A DNA stretch of 64,000 bases from an uncultured Cohaesibacter sp. (GTDB lineage Bacteria > Pseudomonadota > Alphaproteobacteria > Rhizobiales > Cohaesibacteraceae): positions 1,776,775 through 1,840,774 of the forward strand of contig NZ_OY781091.1 in NCBI RefSeq assembly GCF_963676275.1, given 5' to 3'. The notes under the pieces are model-generated. The model saw only the letters and a list, made by a program, of their open reading frames with translations, was not told the DNA's origin and did not search any database. Position numbers and translations under genes: made by a program. Positions 1 through 8,424 of this stretch are shown here, piece by piece (position 1 is the stretch's first letter; each line of letters begins with the position of its first letter).

Positions 1-1
1 A

Positions 2-1795
2 ATGGATTTGACGAAAGAAAAAGCTATGACTGAAGAAATCAAAACCAAAAAGCTGATCAATGATCCTGAAAATATCATCGAGGAAATGATCGAGGGAATG
101 GTTGCGGCGCATCCGGACATGTTGACGGTGCAGGGTGAAACGGGGCGGGCGGTTGTTGCCCTTGATGGCCCTCGCGATGGCAAGGTGGGCATTGTTGTCG
201 GTGGCGGCTCCGGTCATGAACCGGCCTTTGCTGGTTATGTCGGGCGGGGGCTCGCAGATGCCGCTGCCGTCGGCAATGTCTTTGCCTCTCCATCGCCAGC
301 CCATATCGTGGAGGCCGTTCAGGCGGCAGATGGTGGTGCCGGTATCCTCATGCTCTATGGCAACTATACCGGCGACGTCATGAATTTCACAATGGCGGCA
401 GAAGAGATCGAACAGGCCGGCGTTGCTGTTCGCCATGTTGCCGTGACCGATGATGTGGCCTCCGCTCCCCTTGATCGTCGCAGTGAAAGGCGCGGCATTG
501 CCGGTGACTTTTTCGTCTTCAAGGTGGCCGGAGCGGCTGCGGATCTGGGCGAGCCTCTGGCGCGCGTCGAAGCTCTGGCACGGGCGGCCAATGAGGCAAC
601 CTTTTCCATGGGCGTTGCCCTCAGCCCCTGTTCCCTGCCGCAGACCGGCAAGCCGAATTTCGTCATCAATGACAGTGATATGGAAATCGGCATGGGCCTG
701 CATGGCGAGCCGGGCATCCGGCGTCACAAACTGGCCTCGGCCGATGCGGTTACCGACGAATTGCTCGACACCATCATGAAGGAAGCCAACCTGAAGGCTG
801 GTGATGAAACTGCCATTCTCGTCAATGGCTTGGGCGCAACATCCCAGATCGAACTCTATATTCTCTTCCGCCGGGTCAAGCAGCGTCTTGACGCGCTTGG
901 TATCAAAATCCATGCTTCCTGGGTCGGGGAATATGCCACATCGCTTGAAATGGCTGGCGCGTCGGTTACGCTCTTCAAGCTGGATGAGACGCTCAAGCGC
1001 CTGCTGGATCATCCTTGCAAAACACCGGCCTTGATGGTTGGCTCCCTTGAGCAGGATGGCGAAGCCGCTACCCGCAGCCAGCGCGTGATGGTTCCGGTAC
1101 AGAAGGCAGTTTCCGCCCAGAAAAGCCCTGCTGACCTGATCCGCGAGGGTGAGGTGACGCCGACGATCTTCAAGGCGATGATGCATAATGTCGGTGCGCA
1201 GGTCATTGCGGAAAAAGACTGGCTCTCCGAGCTGGATGGCATCATCGGCGATGGCGACCATGGCATGACCATGGAAATCGGATGGAAAGCCGTCCAGCGC
1301 GCTCTTGAAGAGGCGCCCGAAACAGATGAGACCATCGAAAGCATGTGCAAGCGCATGGCCAAGGCATTCCTCGATGCTGTCGGTGCTTCCTCCGGGCCGC
1401 TCTATGCCACCGCATTTCTCAGGGCCGGAACGGCTGTCAGCAACAGGCTCAATCTGGATGGCAAGGCGATGGCACAATGGCTTGATGCGGCCTGCAAGGG
1501 CATTCAGGACAGGGGCCGGGCCAATCTTGGCGACAAGACCATGATTGATGCATGGGTGCCTGCCGTGGAGGCGGCCTTGAAATGCGCCGAACAAGGCGGC
1601 TCGGCCTGTGATGTCATGGCCGCAGCCCAGAAGGGCGGGGAAGAGGGCATGAATGCAACCGCTCCCATGACCTCCCGCCGTGGGCGTTCAGCCAAGCTCG
1701 GTGAACGGGCCGTTGGTCATATCGACCCCGGCGCAGCCTCGACCTTTGTCACGCTACGCGCCATGCGGGAGGCGCTTGACAAGGCTCTTGCCTGA
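2..1795 (+). CDS. Dihydroxyacetone kinase family protein, fused DhaK-DhaL (possible L-erythrulose kinase)
   Basis: ATP-dependent ketose kinase of the single-chain Dak type. The N-terminal DhaK part (about residues 15-345) carries GGGSGHEPAFAG and the GLHGEPGI motif, whose His234 matches the histidine that binds the ketone substrate covalently. The C-terminal DhaL part (about 390-597) carries the IIGDGDHG metal/ATP motif at 414-421 and a GAxxGPLY-like stretch. No PTS DhaM partner is seen. The first ATG lies at the window edge. A second in-frame ATG at position 26 follows a purine-rich stretch and may be the true start. The gene converges on a SorC-type regulator, and a TIM-like isomerase lies beyond that. 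Because of these neighbours I suspect the substrate is L-erythrulose (LerK-like) rather than dihydroxyacetone; the family alone cannot decide this. Confidence 0.88.
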   Translation: MDLTKEKAMTEEIKTKKLINDPENIIEEMIEGMVAAHPDMLTVQGETGRAVVALDGPRDGKVGIVVGGGSGHEPAFAGYVGRGLADAAAVGNVFASPSPAHIVEAVQAADGGAGILMLYGNYTGDVMNFTMAAEEIEQAGVAVRHVAVTDDVASAPLDRRSERRGIAGDFFVFKVAGAAADLGEPLARVEALARAANEATFSMGVALSPCSLPQTGKPNFVINDSDMEIGMGLHGEPGIRRHKLASADAVTDELLDTIMKEANLKAGDETAILVNGLGATSQIELYILFRRVKQRLDALGIKIHASWVGEYATSLEMAGASVTLFKLDETLKRLLDHPCKTPALMVGSLEQDGEAATRSQRVMVPVQKAVSAQKSPADLIREGEVTPTIFKAMMHNVGAQVIAEKDWLSELDGIIGDGDHGMTMEIGWKAVQRALEEAPETDETIESMCKRMAKAFLDAVGASSGPLYATAFLRAGTAVSNRLNLDGKAMAQWLDAACKGIQDRGRANLGDKTMIDAWVPAVEAALKCAEQGGSACDVMAAAQKGGEEGMNATAPMTSRRGRSAKLGERAVGHIDPGAASTFVTLRAMREALDKALA

Positions 1796-1850
1796 TCTTC
1801 CCGTCGCTTGATGGGCGACAAGATCGCCAAATAGTCTTGGATGAAACGCC

Positions 1851-1881
1851 AAGGGCCGTGCAATGCATGGCCCTTTGTTTT
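1851..1881 (+). terminator. Rho-independent terminator after the kinase
   Basis: AAGGGCC and GGCCCTT form a stem around a short loop that itself contains TGCA/TGCA pairing. TTTGTTTTG follows. It lies 56 bases after the kinase stop codon and before the convergent regulator gene. Confidence 0.7.
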
Positions 1882-1896
1882 GTCAGGGGCAGGGGC

Positions 1897-2853
1897 TTAG
1901 CGTGGCCCCTGCAGCAAGGCGTGAGCGACACTTTCATTTGTCACCAGACGGTTGACATAACCGGCCCGCAGGATCGCCCGGATGATCGGTATCTTGTTGA
2001 GGCCTCCCGATACCAGAATGGAAATAGGCTTGAGCTTCATTTTGTCTGGCGGCAGGGCGATGACGGATTCATTGAGAAAATGGCTGATCGGATTGCCAAA
2101 GGAGTCCAGAAAACAGCCCATGAACTCGCCCACGGCGCCCAGCTTGACCAGAGCATCGTAATTGTCCTTCACCACCCGGATCTGGGTCAGCGATGTATCC
2201 ATTTGCAGATTGCCGCATGAAACAATGCCGACATCGGCAATCTCTGTGCGTGCGAGTACGTCTGTCAACTCGTCATTGAGCAACAGCGCATTGCGGCTTT
2301 CGGGGTTGGCGCAATAGATGGGGGCGGTCAGATAATGGCACTGGACCCCGAGAATATGGGCAAAGGTTGTGGCGACCGCAAAAGAATTGCTCGTTGAACC
2401 GCTGGTGACGCCACCGGTCAGCCCCACGACCCAGCTGTCGAATTTCGGTTTGGCCGAGACCGTGCGCACCACAAAGCTGAGCGTGCGCCCCGAACCGACG
2501 CCAACACCAAGATCCCGTCCTTCGATAAGACCACTGGCAAGGGAACCGGCCGCCTCGCCAATAACCCGCTTCTGCTCCATGAAGTCATCCAGATCCGGCA
2601 CCACGATCGTTTCAATGAGATCATAGCGAGAGGAGACCTTGTCAGCGAGCTCGATGCAATCGGTCAGGGGAAGATTGACATTGATCTGCACATTGCCCTG
2701 CTGGCGCACCTGACCGATGATCTTGTTGACCTTCAGTCGCGTCACATTCATGCGTTGGGCAATTTCCTGCTGGGTCTGACCGCCGATAAAATAAAGCCAC
2801 GCAATACGCGCCTTCTCCAGCTCTTCATCGATCAAACCTGTCGTTTCGGCCAT
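1897..2853 (-). CDS. SorC/DeoR-type sugar-binding transcriptional regulator
   Basis: A 318-residue regulator with an N-terminal helix-turn-helix (about residues 12-55, including GGQTQQEIAQRMNVTRLKVNK) followed by a SorC-type sugar-phosphate-binding domain (about 60-315; GVGSGRTL and GLTGG turns, a late SGGLNK loop). Length and layout match SorC regulators such as EryD of the Brucella erythritol operon. It converges with the kinase gene and diverges from the TIM-like isomerase, so it plausibly controls both through the 540-base space at 2854-3393. The effector is probably a phosphorylated sugar or tetrose; that is inference from family and context. The ATG at 2853 follows AAGGA about 12 bases upstream. 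Confidence 0.85.
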   Translation of the reverse strand: MAETTGLIDEELEKARIAWLYFIGGQTQQEIAQRMNVTRLKVNKIIGQVRQQGNVQINVNLPLTDCIELADKVSSRYDLIETIVVPDLDDFMEQKRVIGEAAGSLASGLIEGRDLGVGVGSGRTLSFVVRTVSAKPKFDSWVVGLTGGVTSGSTSNSFAVATTFAHILGVQCHYLTAPIYCANPESRNALLLNDELTDVLARTEIADVGIVSCGNLQMDTSLTQIRVVKDNYDALVKLGAVGEFMGCFLDSFGNPISHFLNESVIALPPDKMKLKPISILVSGGLNKIPIIRAILRAGYVNRLVTNESVAHALLQGPR

Positions 2854-3393
2854 CTGGAAACGGGTCCTTCCGCTTAATATGGTCTCAAGTGCGCGAGTGG
2901 CGCCTGCTATGCTCTTGGCAGAGACGGCAATGTAATCCTGAGATAGATGATATCAATAGAGTATAATGTCCAACCTATTTGTAGACGCTTCAACAGGCCA
3001 AATGCAAGTTTCCCCTTCTTGTTCAATTAGTTTGATCATGGTCCGCCGCATCCTTTGACCATATGGCACTTCGGCTGCGAGCCATTTTTCCAAACCGCTG
3101 AAATGGCATCAAACAGTCTTTAGATATGTGAAAATCGGAAGAAAAAACACATCAAAATAACAATATTATCTATATATTGATGTTAATTTGTGTTACAAAT
3201 GGGTATCGCCAATCATGTTGGAACGGGCACCTGTTGCGTGTGAGGCGAAGATCTTTATCCTTGATCCCTTCATGATCCGGCTCAATACAGGACTGTCGAA
3301 AGGCCCTGACGGATGATGGGGCTTTGGATGTCAATCCGCCTTTGATGGTGACAGGACGGAACTGAAAATCAGGTGCTTTGCGAGGACTGGAAG
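2854..3393. promoter_or_regulatory. Divergent regulatory region with inverted repeat
   Basis: No gene is seen in these 540 bases. They separate the leftward SorC-type regulator from the rightward isomerase and must hold both promoters. A near-centre inverted repeat, ATTTGT-GTT-ACAAAT, lies at 3186-3200 in an AT-rich stretch and is the best operator candidate. Assigning it to the SorC-type regulator is inference. Confidence 0.45.
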
Positions 3394-4170
3394 ATGATTG
3401 AAAATCCCCAAATCTGGATTGGTACCAGTTGGAAGATGAACAAGACCCTTGGGGAAGCGCAGGCCTTTGCAAAAGGACTGGCCGAGATTGATAGGGAAAG
3501 AAACAGGAATATTCAGCGTTTTGTCGTTCCTCCCTTCACCTCAGCAAGGGAAGTGAAGGCCATGCTGGCTTTGACATCGGTAAAAGTCGGTGCCCAGAAT
3601 ATGCATTGGGCGGATGAGGGGGCGTGGACCGGCGAAATATCGCCATCCATGCTGGTCGACTGCAATCTGGATCTGGTGGAACTGGGACATTCCGAGCGTC
3701 GCGAATTTTTCGGAGAAACCAACGAAACGGTTGGCCTCAAGACCGAAGCTGCCATTCGCCACGGCCTGACGCCTCTGATTTGCATTGGCGAGACGCTTGC
3801 CCAGAAAGAGGCAGGGCGGGCATCTGAAGTGCTTGAAGAGGAAGTGCGCGGCGCCCTGAGCAAATTGTCAGACAGGCAGAAGCAGGTAAAGATCCTTTTT
3901 GCCTATGAACCTGTATGGGCCATTGGCGATGATGGTGTGCCGGCAACGTCGGATTATGCCGATGCGCGCCAGAGTGAAATTCTCTCGGTCGCCGAGGAGA
4001 TATTGGGCCAACGGCCATTATGTCTCTATGGCGGTTCGGTCAATGCCGACAATTGCGAAGAATTGATTGCTTGCCCCAATATTGACGGTCTCTTCATTGG
4101 CCGCGCAGCTTGGAATGTTGAGGGATATCTGAATATTCTCTCCAAATGTTCCGCAAAGATCGGTCGCTAG
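3394..4170 (+). CDS. lerI: TIM-like isomerase, probable L-erythrulose-1-phosphate isomerase
   Basis: A 258-residue TIM-barrel protein. Catalytic Lys14 sits in GTSWKMNK, the histidine in ELGHSERRE, the glutamate in AYEPVWAIG, and the phosphate loop is YGGSVN. The usual Asn before the catalytic Lys (NWK in true triose-phosphate isomerases) is Ser12 here. The GTSWKMNKT, GAQNMHWAD and GLFIGRAAWNVEGY stretches resemble what I recall of Brucella EryH/LerI, which interconverts L-erythrulose-1-P and D-erythrulose-4-P. The ATG at 3394 is preferred over a GTG at 3373 because GAGGA sits 7 bases before it. It is divergent from the SorC-type regulator. A glycolytic TpiA role is possible but less likely. 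Confidence 0.8.
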   Translation: MIENPQIWIGTSWKMNKTLGEAQAFAKGLAEIDRERNRNIQRFVVPPFTSAREVKAMLALTSVKVGAQNMHWADEGAWTGEISPSMLVDCNLDLVELGHSERREFFGETNETVGLKTEAAIRHGLTPLICIGETLAQKEAGRASEVLEEEVRGALSKLSDRQKQVKILFAYEPVWAIGDDGVPATSDYADARQSEILSVAEEILGQRPLCLYGGSVNADNCEELIACPNIDGLFIGRAAWNVEGYLNILSKCSAKIGR

Positions 4171-4251
4171 TGCGCCTCTTCGTTGAAGGTCGACGAGGAC
4201 CGCTGAAGCTTGAAGCGGCGCAAAAGGCATGCTGGAAATGCCTTCAGCCAC

Positions 4252-4282
4252 AAAAAAACCTCCGCTCATAACGGAGGTTTTT
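4252..4282. terminator. Bidirectional terminator
   Basis: A stem of CCTCCG and CGGAGG with A-run and T-run flanks on both sides (AAAAAAACCTCCG ... CGGAGGTTTTT). It lies between the convergent isomerase and autotransporter genes and could stop transcription from both. Confidence 0.85.
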
Positions 4283-4304
4283 ACTGTTCAGCATTTTGAC
4301 AAAT

Positions 4305-6173
4305 CTAGAAGCTGTAGGTCAGGCGAGCCTTGGCTCCATATTCGTTATAATTGGGTGCGAATGCCCCGGTCGCATCGACATCAATCGTGAGATTTCTGTC
4401 ATAATTGATCGACAAACCGGCATTCAGGCTGAGGCTGTCTTCTTCAAGTGCCTGTCCCGGCGAGGTGAAATCGCCGCCACCACCAACAAAGCGAGCAACC
4501 ATATCGGTGCCGTCGGTGAGATAATTATGGTTCCAGCCAACGGCAACGTTGGGAGTGATCAGTGCCTTCTCGCCAAGATCGAAGCTCTTGCTCACTTCCA
4601 GCGAAACCGAACTATAGAGCTGGTCGGAACTGAGTGAATCATAGCTGAGGGCGAGGGCGCTGCCAGTTTCGCTATAGGCTTCCTGTTGCAGGTTGATGTA
4701 GGAAAGCCCAACCTTGGGCAACAATGTAAGACCATTGGAAAAGGCAAATGAGCGGGAAATGTCGGCCTGAACGCCAAACTGGTTGACCCCGTAGCTGCCA
4801 TAGGCCGTGCTTGTGACTGTATTGCGGCTCGAGTCCATCTCATGACGGGCATAGGAGAATTTGCCGCCGAGCAGCCAATCTTCTGCGAATTCATAGCTGC
4901 CATAAAGGGTTGCCTGATAGCTGTCGCTATCAACGCTGTCTCCCTCGCGGAAATCCTTCATGTTGACATCTGTCGCGGTATAGCTCAGGGCGATACCGGC
5001 GAAAATCCGTTCGGTGATCGCAGAGTCGAAGCCGAACATGAAGCTCTGGCTGGTGCTCTCGAAACCGGCATAGCCATCATCCGCATCCTGCTGGCTCTGG
5101 AAGACGCTGAATTCACCCCAGATATTGTTTTTCAAGATGTCCGGCTCAGACTGCTTGTCGAATAGGCTGAAGGCTTCAAAACGGGAATCCTGATCGGAAT
5201 CATCTTCGGCATAAGCGGTGACATAGTCCGAACCATGTGTCGATGTGGATGTGCCAACCGAGTTGGAGGCCGAGGCGCGAACGCTTGCCATGCGGCTGTC
5301 GATGCGTGAGAAACCGGTCTGCATGACCTGTGTCGTCACAGTGCTTACCGCAAGGCTGGCATTGGGAGAGATATTTTGCAGGGCGCTGGTGCGGCTTGCT
5401 TCGCTGCCCACGGCAAGACTGGTCAGACTGTTGGTGAGCGCCGTGGAGGCCGAAGTCGAGCCCGACGCGATGCTGTCCATGATGGCCGCCATATCATCGG
5501 TCCGGTTGGCTTCCGAAACCGGTACAAAAAATTCTGTGCCGCTGCTTGGGTTGACCGTAAAGGTGATATTGCCCACACCCGAAGCATAGAAGCTGAGTGG
5601 CAAAGTCACCAAAGCACCGTTGCTAAAGGTTGAGATGACGAGCGTATTGACCAGATCCGCGTTAAGGGTGGCCTGAACCGCAGGACAGCCGTAGCCGCCA
5701 CACAGATCGCCGCTAAGAGCGCTATCATCATTATAGGCGTCGGGATTAACCAGATTGTCCGCGTCAAAACTGCTGTCGTAATAGACTGCCATGTCGGTAT
5801 CAATCGGGCCTGCTGTTTGACCAAAGGTATAGGTGCCAGTGGTGTCAGCGGTGAAGTCGATCGCTACGTAATTGTAGCTGTAACTGCCCGCTGTTCCAGC
5901 TGTAGACCAGCCTTGACTAGGATTTCCCAAGTTTGCCTGATTGACGCTTGCATCATCCTCAGTGACCGTGAAAGTAGACGTAATAAGACCGGTCGCGAAT
6001 GCAGGCGCGGTCGCGAGGGATATCAAGCCAAAACCGGTGGCCTGAAGCAATAGCTTGTGAAGGGATTTATTTATGCTGGTCAAAATCTCAATATATTTTT
6101 CCAATGAACTGCATTTTGAGGCTACAGATTCGCTAGTCTTTGCACAATATGTCTGAGGTGTGGGAGTTACCAT
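4305..6173 (-). CDS. Autotransporter beta-domain protein with short passenger
   Basis: Type V secretion protein. A hydrophobic signal stretch ending in ATAPAFA is followed by a beta-rich passenger of roughly 150-200 residues, with an Asp-rich jelly-roll-like look (DTDMAVYYDSS) and two Cys near CGGYGC. A Ser/Thr/Ala-rich linker then leads to a beta-barrel of about 270 residues, starting near NIWGEFSVF and ending in Tyr-Ser-Phe, the terminal aromatic expected for outer-membrane insertion. The start is uncertain. The ATG at 6173 gives a 60-residue pre-signal region. A TTG at 6083 sits right before the signal peptide, and the frame stays open to a TTG at 6299. Passenger function is unknown; adhesion is only a guess. 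It stands alone, convergent with the isomerase gene. Confidence 0.8.
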   Translation of the reverse strand: MVTPTPQTYCAKTSESVASKCSSLEKYIEILTSINKSLHKLLLQATGFGLISLATAPAFATGLITSTFTVTEDDASVNQANLGNPSQGWSTAGTAGSYSYNYVAIDFTADTTGTYTFGQTAGPIDTDMAVYYDSSFDADNLVNPDAYNDDSALSGDLCGGYGCPAVQATLNADLVNTLVISTFSNGALVTLPLSFYASGVGNITFTVNPSSGTEFFVPVSEANRTDDMAAIMDSIASGSTSASTALTNSLTSLAVGSEASRTSALQNISPNASLAVSTVTTQVMQTGFSRIDSRMASVRASASNSVGTSTSTHGSDYVTAYAEDDSDQDSRFEAFSLFDKQSEPDILKNNIWGEFSVFQSQQDADDGYAGFESTSQSFMFGFDSAITERIFAGIALSYTATDVNMKDFREGDSVDSDSYQATLYGSYEFAEDWLLGGKFSYARHEMDSSRNTVTSTAYGSYGVNQFGVQADISRSFAFSNGLTLLPKVGLSYINLQQEAYSETGSALALSYDSLSSDQLYSSVSLEVSKSFDLGEKALITPNVAVGWNHNYLTDGTDMVARFVGGGGDFTSPGQALEEDSLSLNAGLSINYDRNLTIDVDATGAFAPNYNEYGAKARLTYSF

Positions 6174-6462
6174 CTTCTGAATATTCCAGAATTGTCCTAA
6201 ATTATCTTTGTTTGGTATGAAATCTAAAGTTGAAAATCGTAATTTTGCGTTGTTTGTGTTGGATTTGAAAGTGATTCGATATAGAAATTCTTTGTACAAC
6301 TTTAAGCAGTATTCTGATTTGGGTAAATTTTACATGCAGTATATTCTAAGAATTAGTGCGCGAAAAAGAGGTGGATTGGGTTTGAGACTTTGCTTTTCCG
6401 CAGAATTTACGAAGGCAACCCGATGGAGAGACTGGAAGGGCATCAAATGTCGGGCATCAAAC

Positions 6463-6495
6463 AAATAAGGGGCAATGTCAAATTGCCCCTTATTT
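6463..6495 (-). terminator. Terminator of the antiporter gene
   Basis: A 14-base inverted repeat, AAATAAGGGGCAAT and AATTGCCCCTTATTT, with a 4-base loop, 94 bases beyond the antiporter stop. The stem ends in A/T runs. No other gene lies between 6174 and 6588, an otherwise AT-rich stretch upstream of the autotransporter. Confidence 0.8.
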
Positions 6496-6588
6496 CATGT
6501 CGGATGGTAACGAAATCCGTTTTCAACGGTCGCAGTTGACGATGGCTCTGTTCTTGGTGCTTCAATCTTCTGGGAATGCTGCCAGACC

Positions 6589-7509
6589 TTATGCCATGGA
6601 GATCACGTAGACAGCATAGGCCACAAGGAACATCGCGCCCAATGGCCGCCCGATATGGCGAAAGAAAAGCAGCAGGATCGCCAATGCCAGCGTGGCGCCG
6701 AGCATGACCCAGCCATCTATTTGAGCAAAGCGGTCTGCAACGGGAATCGGCGAGACAATCGAAGTCAGGCCAAGAATGCCCAGAATGTTGAAGATGTTGG
6801 AGCCGACAATATTGCCGATTGCGATGTCCGACCTGCGATGCATGGCGGCGACTACCGATGTTGCCAGCTCCGGCAGGCTGGTGCCGACAGCCACGATCGT
6901 TAGGCCGATCACCGCATTGGATACGCCCAGATCTGTTGCCACGGCAGTGGCCCCGCGCACCAGAAGCTCCGCACCGGCAACAAGCGTTGCCAATCCCAGG
7001 ATCAGAAAGCCCAGAATTTTCCAGGTGGCAAGGCAATCGGTCATCATGTCCAATTCGCAGCAGCCGCTTTTCCTGCCCTGAATATAGGAGACTGTAAGAT
7101 AGCCAAACAGCGCCAGCAGCATAAGGCCACCAAACCAAGCGGGAATGGCTTGAAAAGCAAGCGCAATTGCAAGAATTGCGGTTGTTACGAGCATAACCAC
7201 GGTATCTCGTCGTGAAATGTCGCGGGTCACATACATGGGCGAGATTACGGCGGACAGGCCGACGATCAGCAGAATATTGGCTATATTCGAGCCGACCACG
7301 TTGCCAAGCGCGATGCCGGGCAGATCGCCGATGGCAGCTTTCAGGGAAACCAGCAGTTCAGGCATCGATGTGCCGAAGCCTACCACCGTCAGAGAGATCA
7401 GAAAAGCGGGCAGTCCGAGCTTTCTGGAAACCCCGATTGCACCCTTGACCAGCCATTCGCCGCCAAAGAAAAGAAAAACAAGACCAGCCAAAAGGAAGAG
7501 ATATTCCAT
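6589..7509 (-). CDS. Calcium/sodium antiporter, YrbG/CaCA family
   Basis: A 306-residue inner-membrane cation exchanger with about ten membrane segments in two inverted halves. Each half has the family's alpha-repeat signature: GFGTSMPELLVS followed by GNVVGSNIANIL, and AVGTSLPELATS followed by GNIVGSNIFNIL. These repeats form the ion pathway in K+-independent Na/Ca exchangers. The ATG at 7509 is chosen over one at 7545 because AGGAG sits about 6 bases upstream and the first membrane helix (MEYLFLLAGLVFLFFGG) starts there. The gene is single, with its own terminator. Ca2+ export driven by Na+ or H+ is the family role; the actual ion is not shown by sequence. Confidence 0.88.
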   Translation of the reverse strand: MEYLFLLAGLVFLFFGGEWLVKGAIGVSRKLGLPAFLISLTVVGFGTSMPELLVSLKAAIGDLPGIALGNVVGSNIANILLIVGLSAVISPMYVTRDISRRDTVVMLVTTAILAIALAFQAIPAWFGGLMLLALFGYLTVSYIQGRKSGCCELDMMTDCLATWKILGFLILGLATLVAGAELLVRGATAVATDLGVSNAVIGLTIVAVGTSLPELATSVVAAMHRRSDIAIGNIVGSNIFNILGILGLTSIVSPIPVADRFAQIDGWVMLGATLALAILLLFFRHIGRPLGAMFLVAYAVYVISMA

Positions 7510-7791
7510 GGATTCTCCTGACGGAACGCTCAAGCAAAGCGGCAAACCGGGCTAGAGAGCGGAACGCGCTAAAGGCTGATTGCAAGCTTTGGAATTTAAT
7601 CACTGAGGAGATATGGAGGAGCTTTGTCCGGTTTCAATATCATCAAGACCGATTCAAACGCCTTTATTTTTGGGGGAGGGAAGGGAGCTGATGCCATCTT
7701 GCAAGATGCCTGGTGTCAAGGCAGACGGCAACGCCGCCAAAATGGCCATATGCCAAACGAAACCAAGAGAAAGAATATCAGGAAGATTGAT

Positions 7792-7866
7792 TGGCTGGGG
7801 TGGTAGGATTCGAACCTACGATACACGATACCAAAAACCGATGCCTTACCACTTGGCCACACCCCA
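7792..7866 (-). tRNA. tRNA-Gln (TTG)
   Basis: A complete 75-base cloverleaf with encoded CCA. Acceptor TGGGGTG pairs with CACCCCA, the T-arm GTAGG pairs with CCTAC around TTCGAAT, and the anticodon loop TTTTGGT reads TTG. The anticodon stem TCGGT/ATCGT has a T-T apposition at 27-43 and a G-T wobble, slightly irregular but compatible with function. Confidence 0.95.
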
Positions 7867-8143
7867 GCAAGCCCAAACTAGCGCTCAGGCTTAGAGTAGG
7901 CCTTCTATACAGAAGCCCGGTAAGTCGTGCAATGCCCTAATCCAAATTTTTCACAAGTGAAGACCTTGCTGGATCGATGGTTTGTCACAAACTGCTATGC
8001 GCCGCAAAAGCGATACGATAGCCGAGTGCTTTCTGTCTCTCAGGAGCTATCGAACGTGGAAATCTATCCAACAAAAAGAAAATTGTCCTTTAGCCTCTTG
8101 CCATTATGGAATGGGGAGGCTATAAGCCCCTCCACCAGAGGTA

Positions 8144-8220
8144 CGGAGCGTAGCGCAGCCTGGTAGCGCACCTGATTTGGGATCAGGGGGTCGGAGGTTC
8201 GAATCCTCTCGCTCCGACCA
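8144..8220 (+). tRNA. tRNA-Pro (TGG)
   Basis: A complete 77-base cloverleaf with encoded CCA. Acceptor CGGAGCG pairs with CGCTCCG, anticodon stem CCTGA/TCAGG encloses loop TTTGGGA with anticodon TGG, and T-arm GGAGG/CCTCT encloses TTCGAAT. It is transcribed opposite to the nearby tRNA-Gln, 277 bases away. The bases between the two tRNAs hold no convincing gene. Confidence 0.96.
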
Positions 8221-8424
8221 TTCAAAGCCATTTTCCCCATTCGATAAATATCTGTGATCTGCCTGATATTCTGGTGGTTTTCAAGATGCTAGTGCATTTT
8301 GGCCATACAGCGGTACGGCGCTGATTTTGTGCCTGTTGTCCATTGGCTGCGGGCCGTCTTGTTCGGGCATTTGGTGCGGCGATTTCACCTCAGGCAGGAG
8401 CGCGCAGAGGCTCTCGCTGGCAGG

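Noticed and set aside
7613-7894. Open frame covering tRNA-Gln
   Set aside because: The frame reads through the tRNA antisense and has no ribosome-binding site or family match; such frames are common artefacts at tRNA genes.
7927-8166. Open frame entering tRNA-Pro
   Set aside because: It ends inside the tRNA and lacks coding features.
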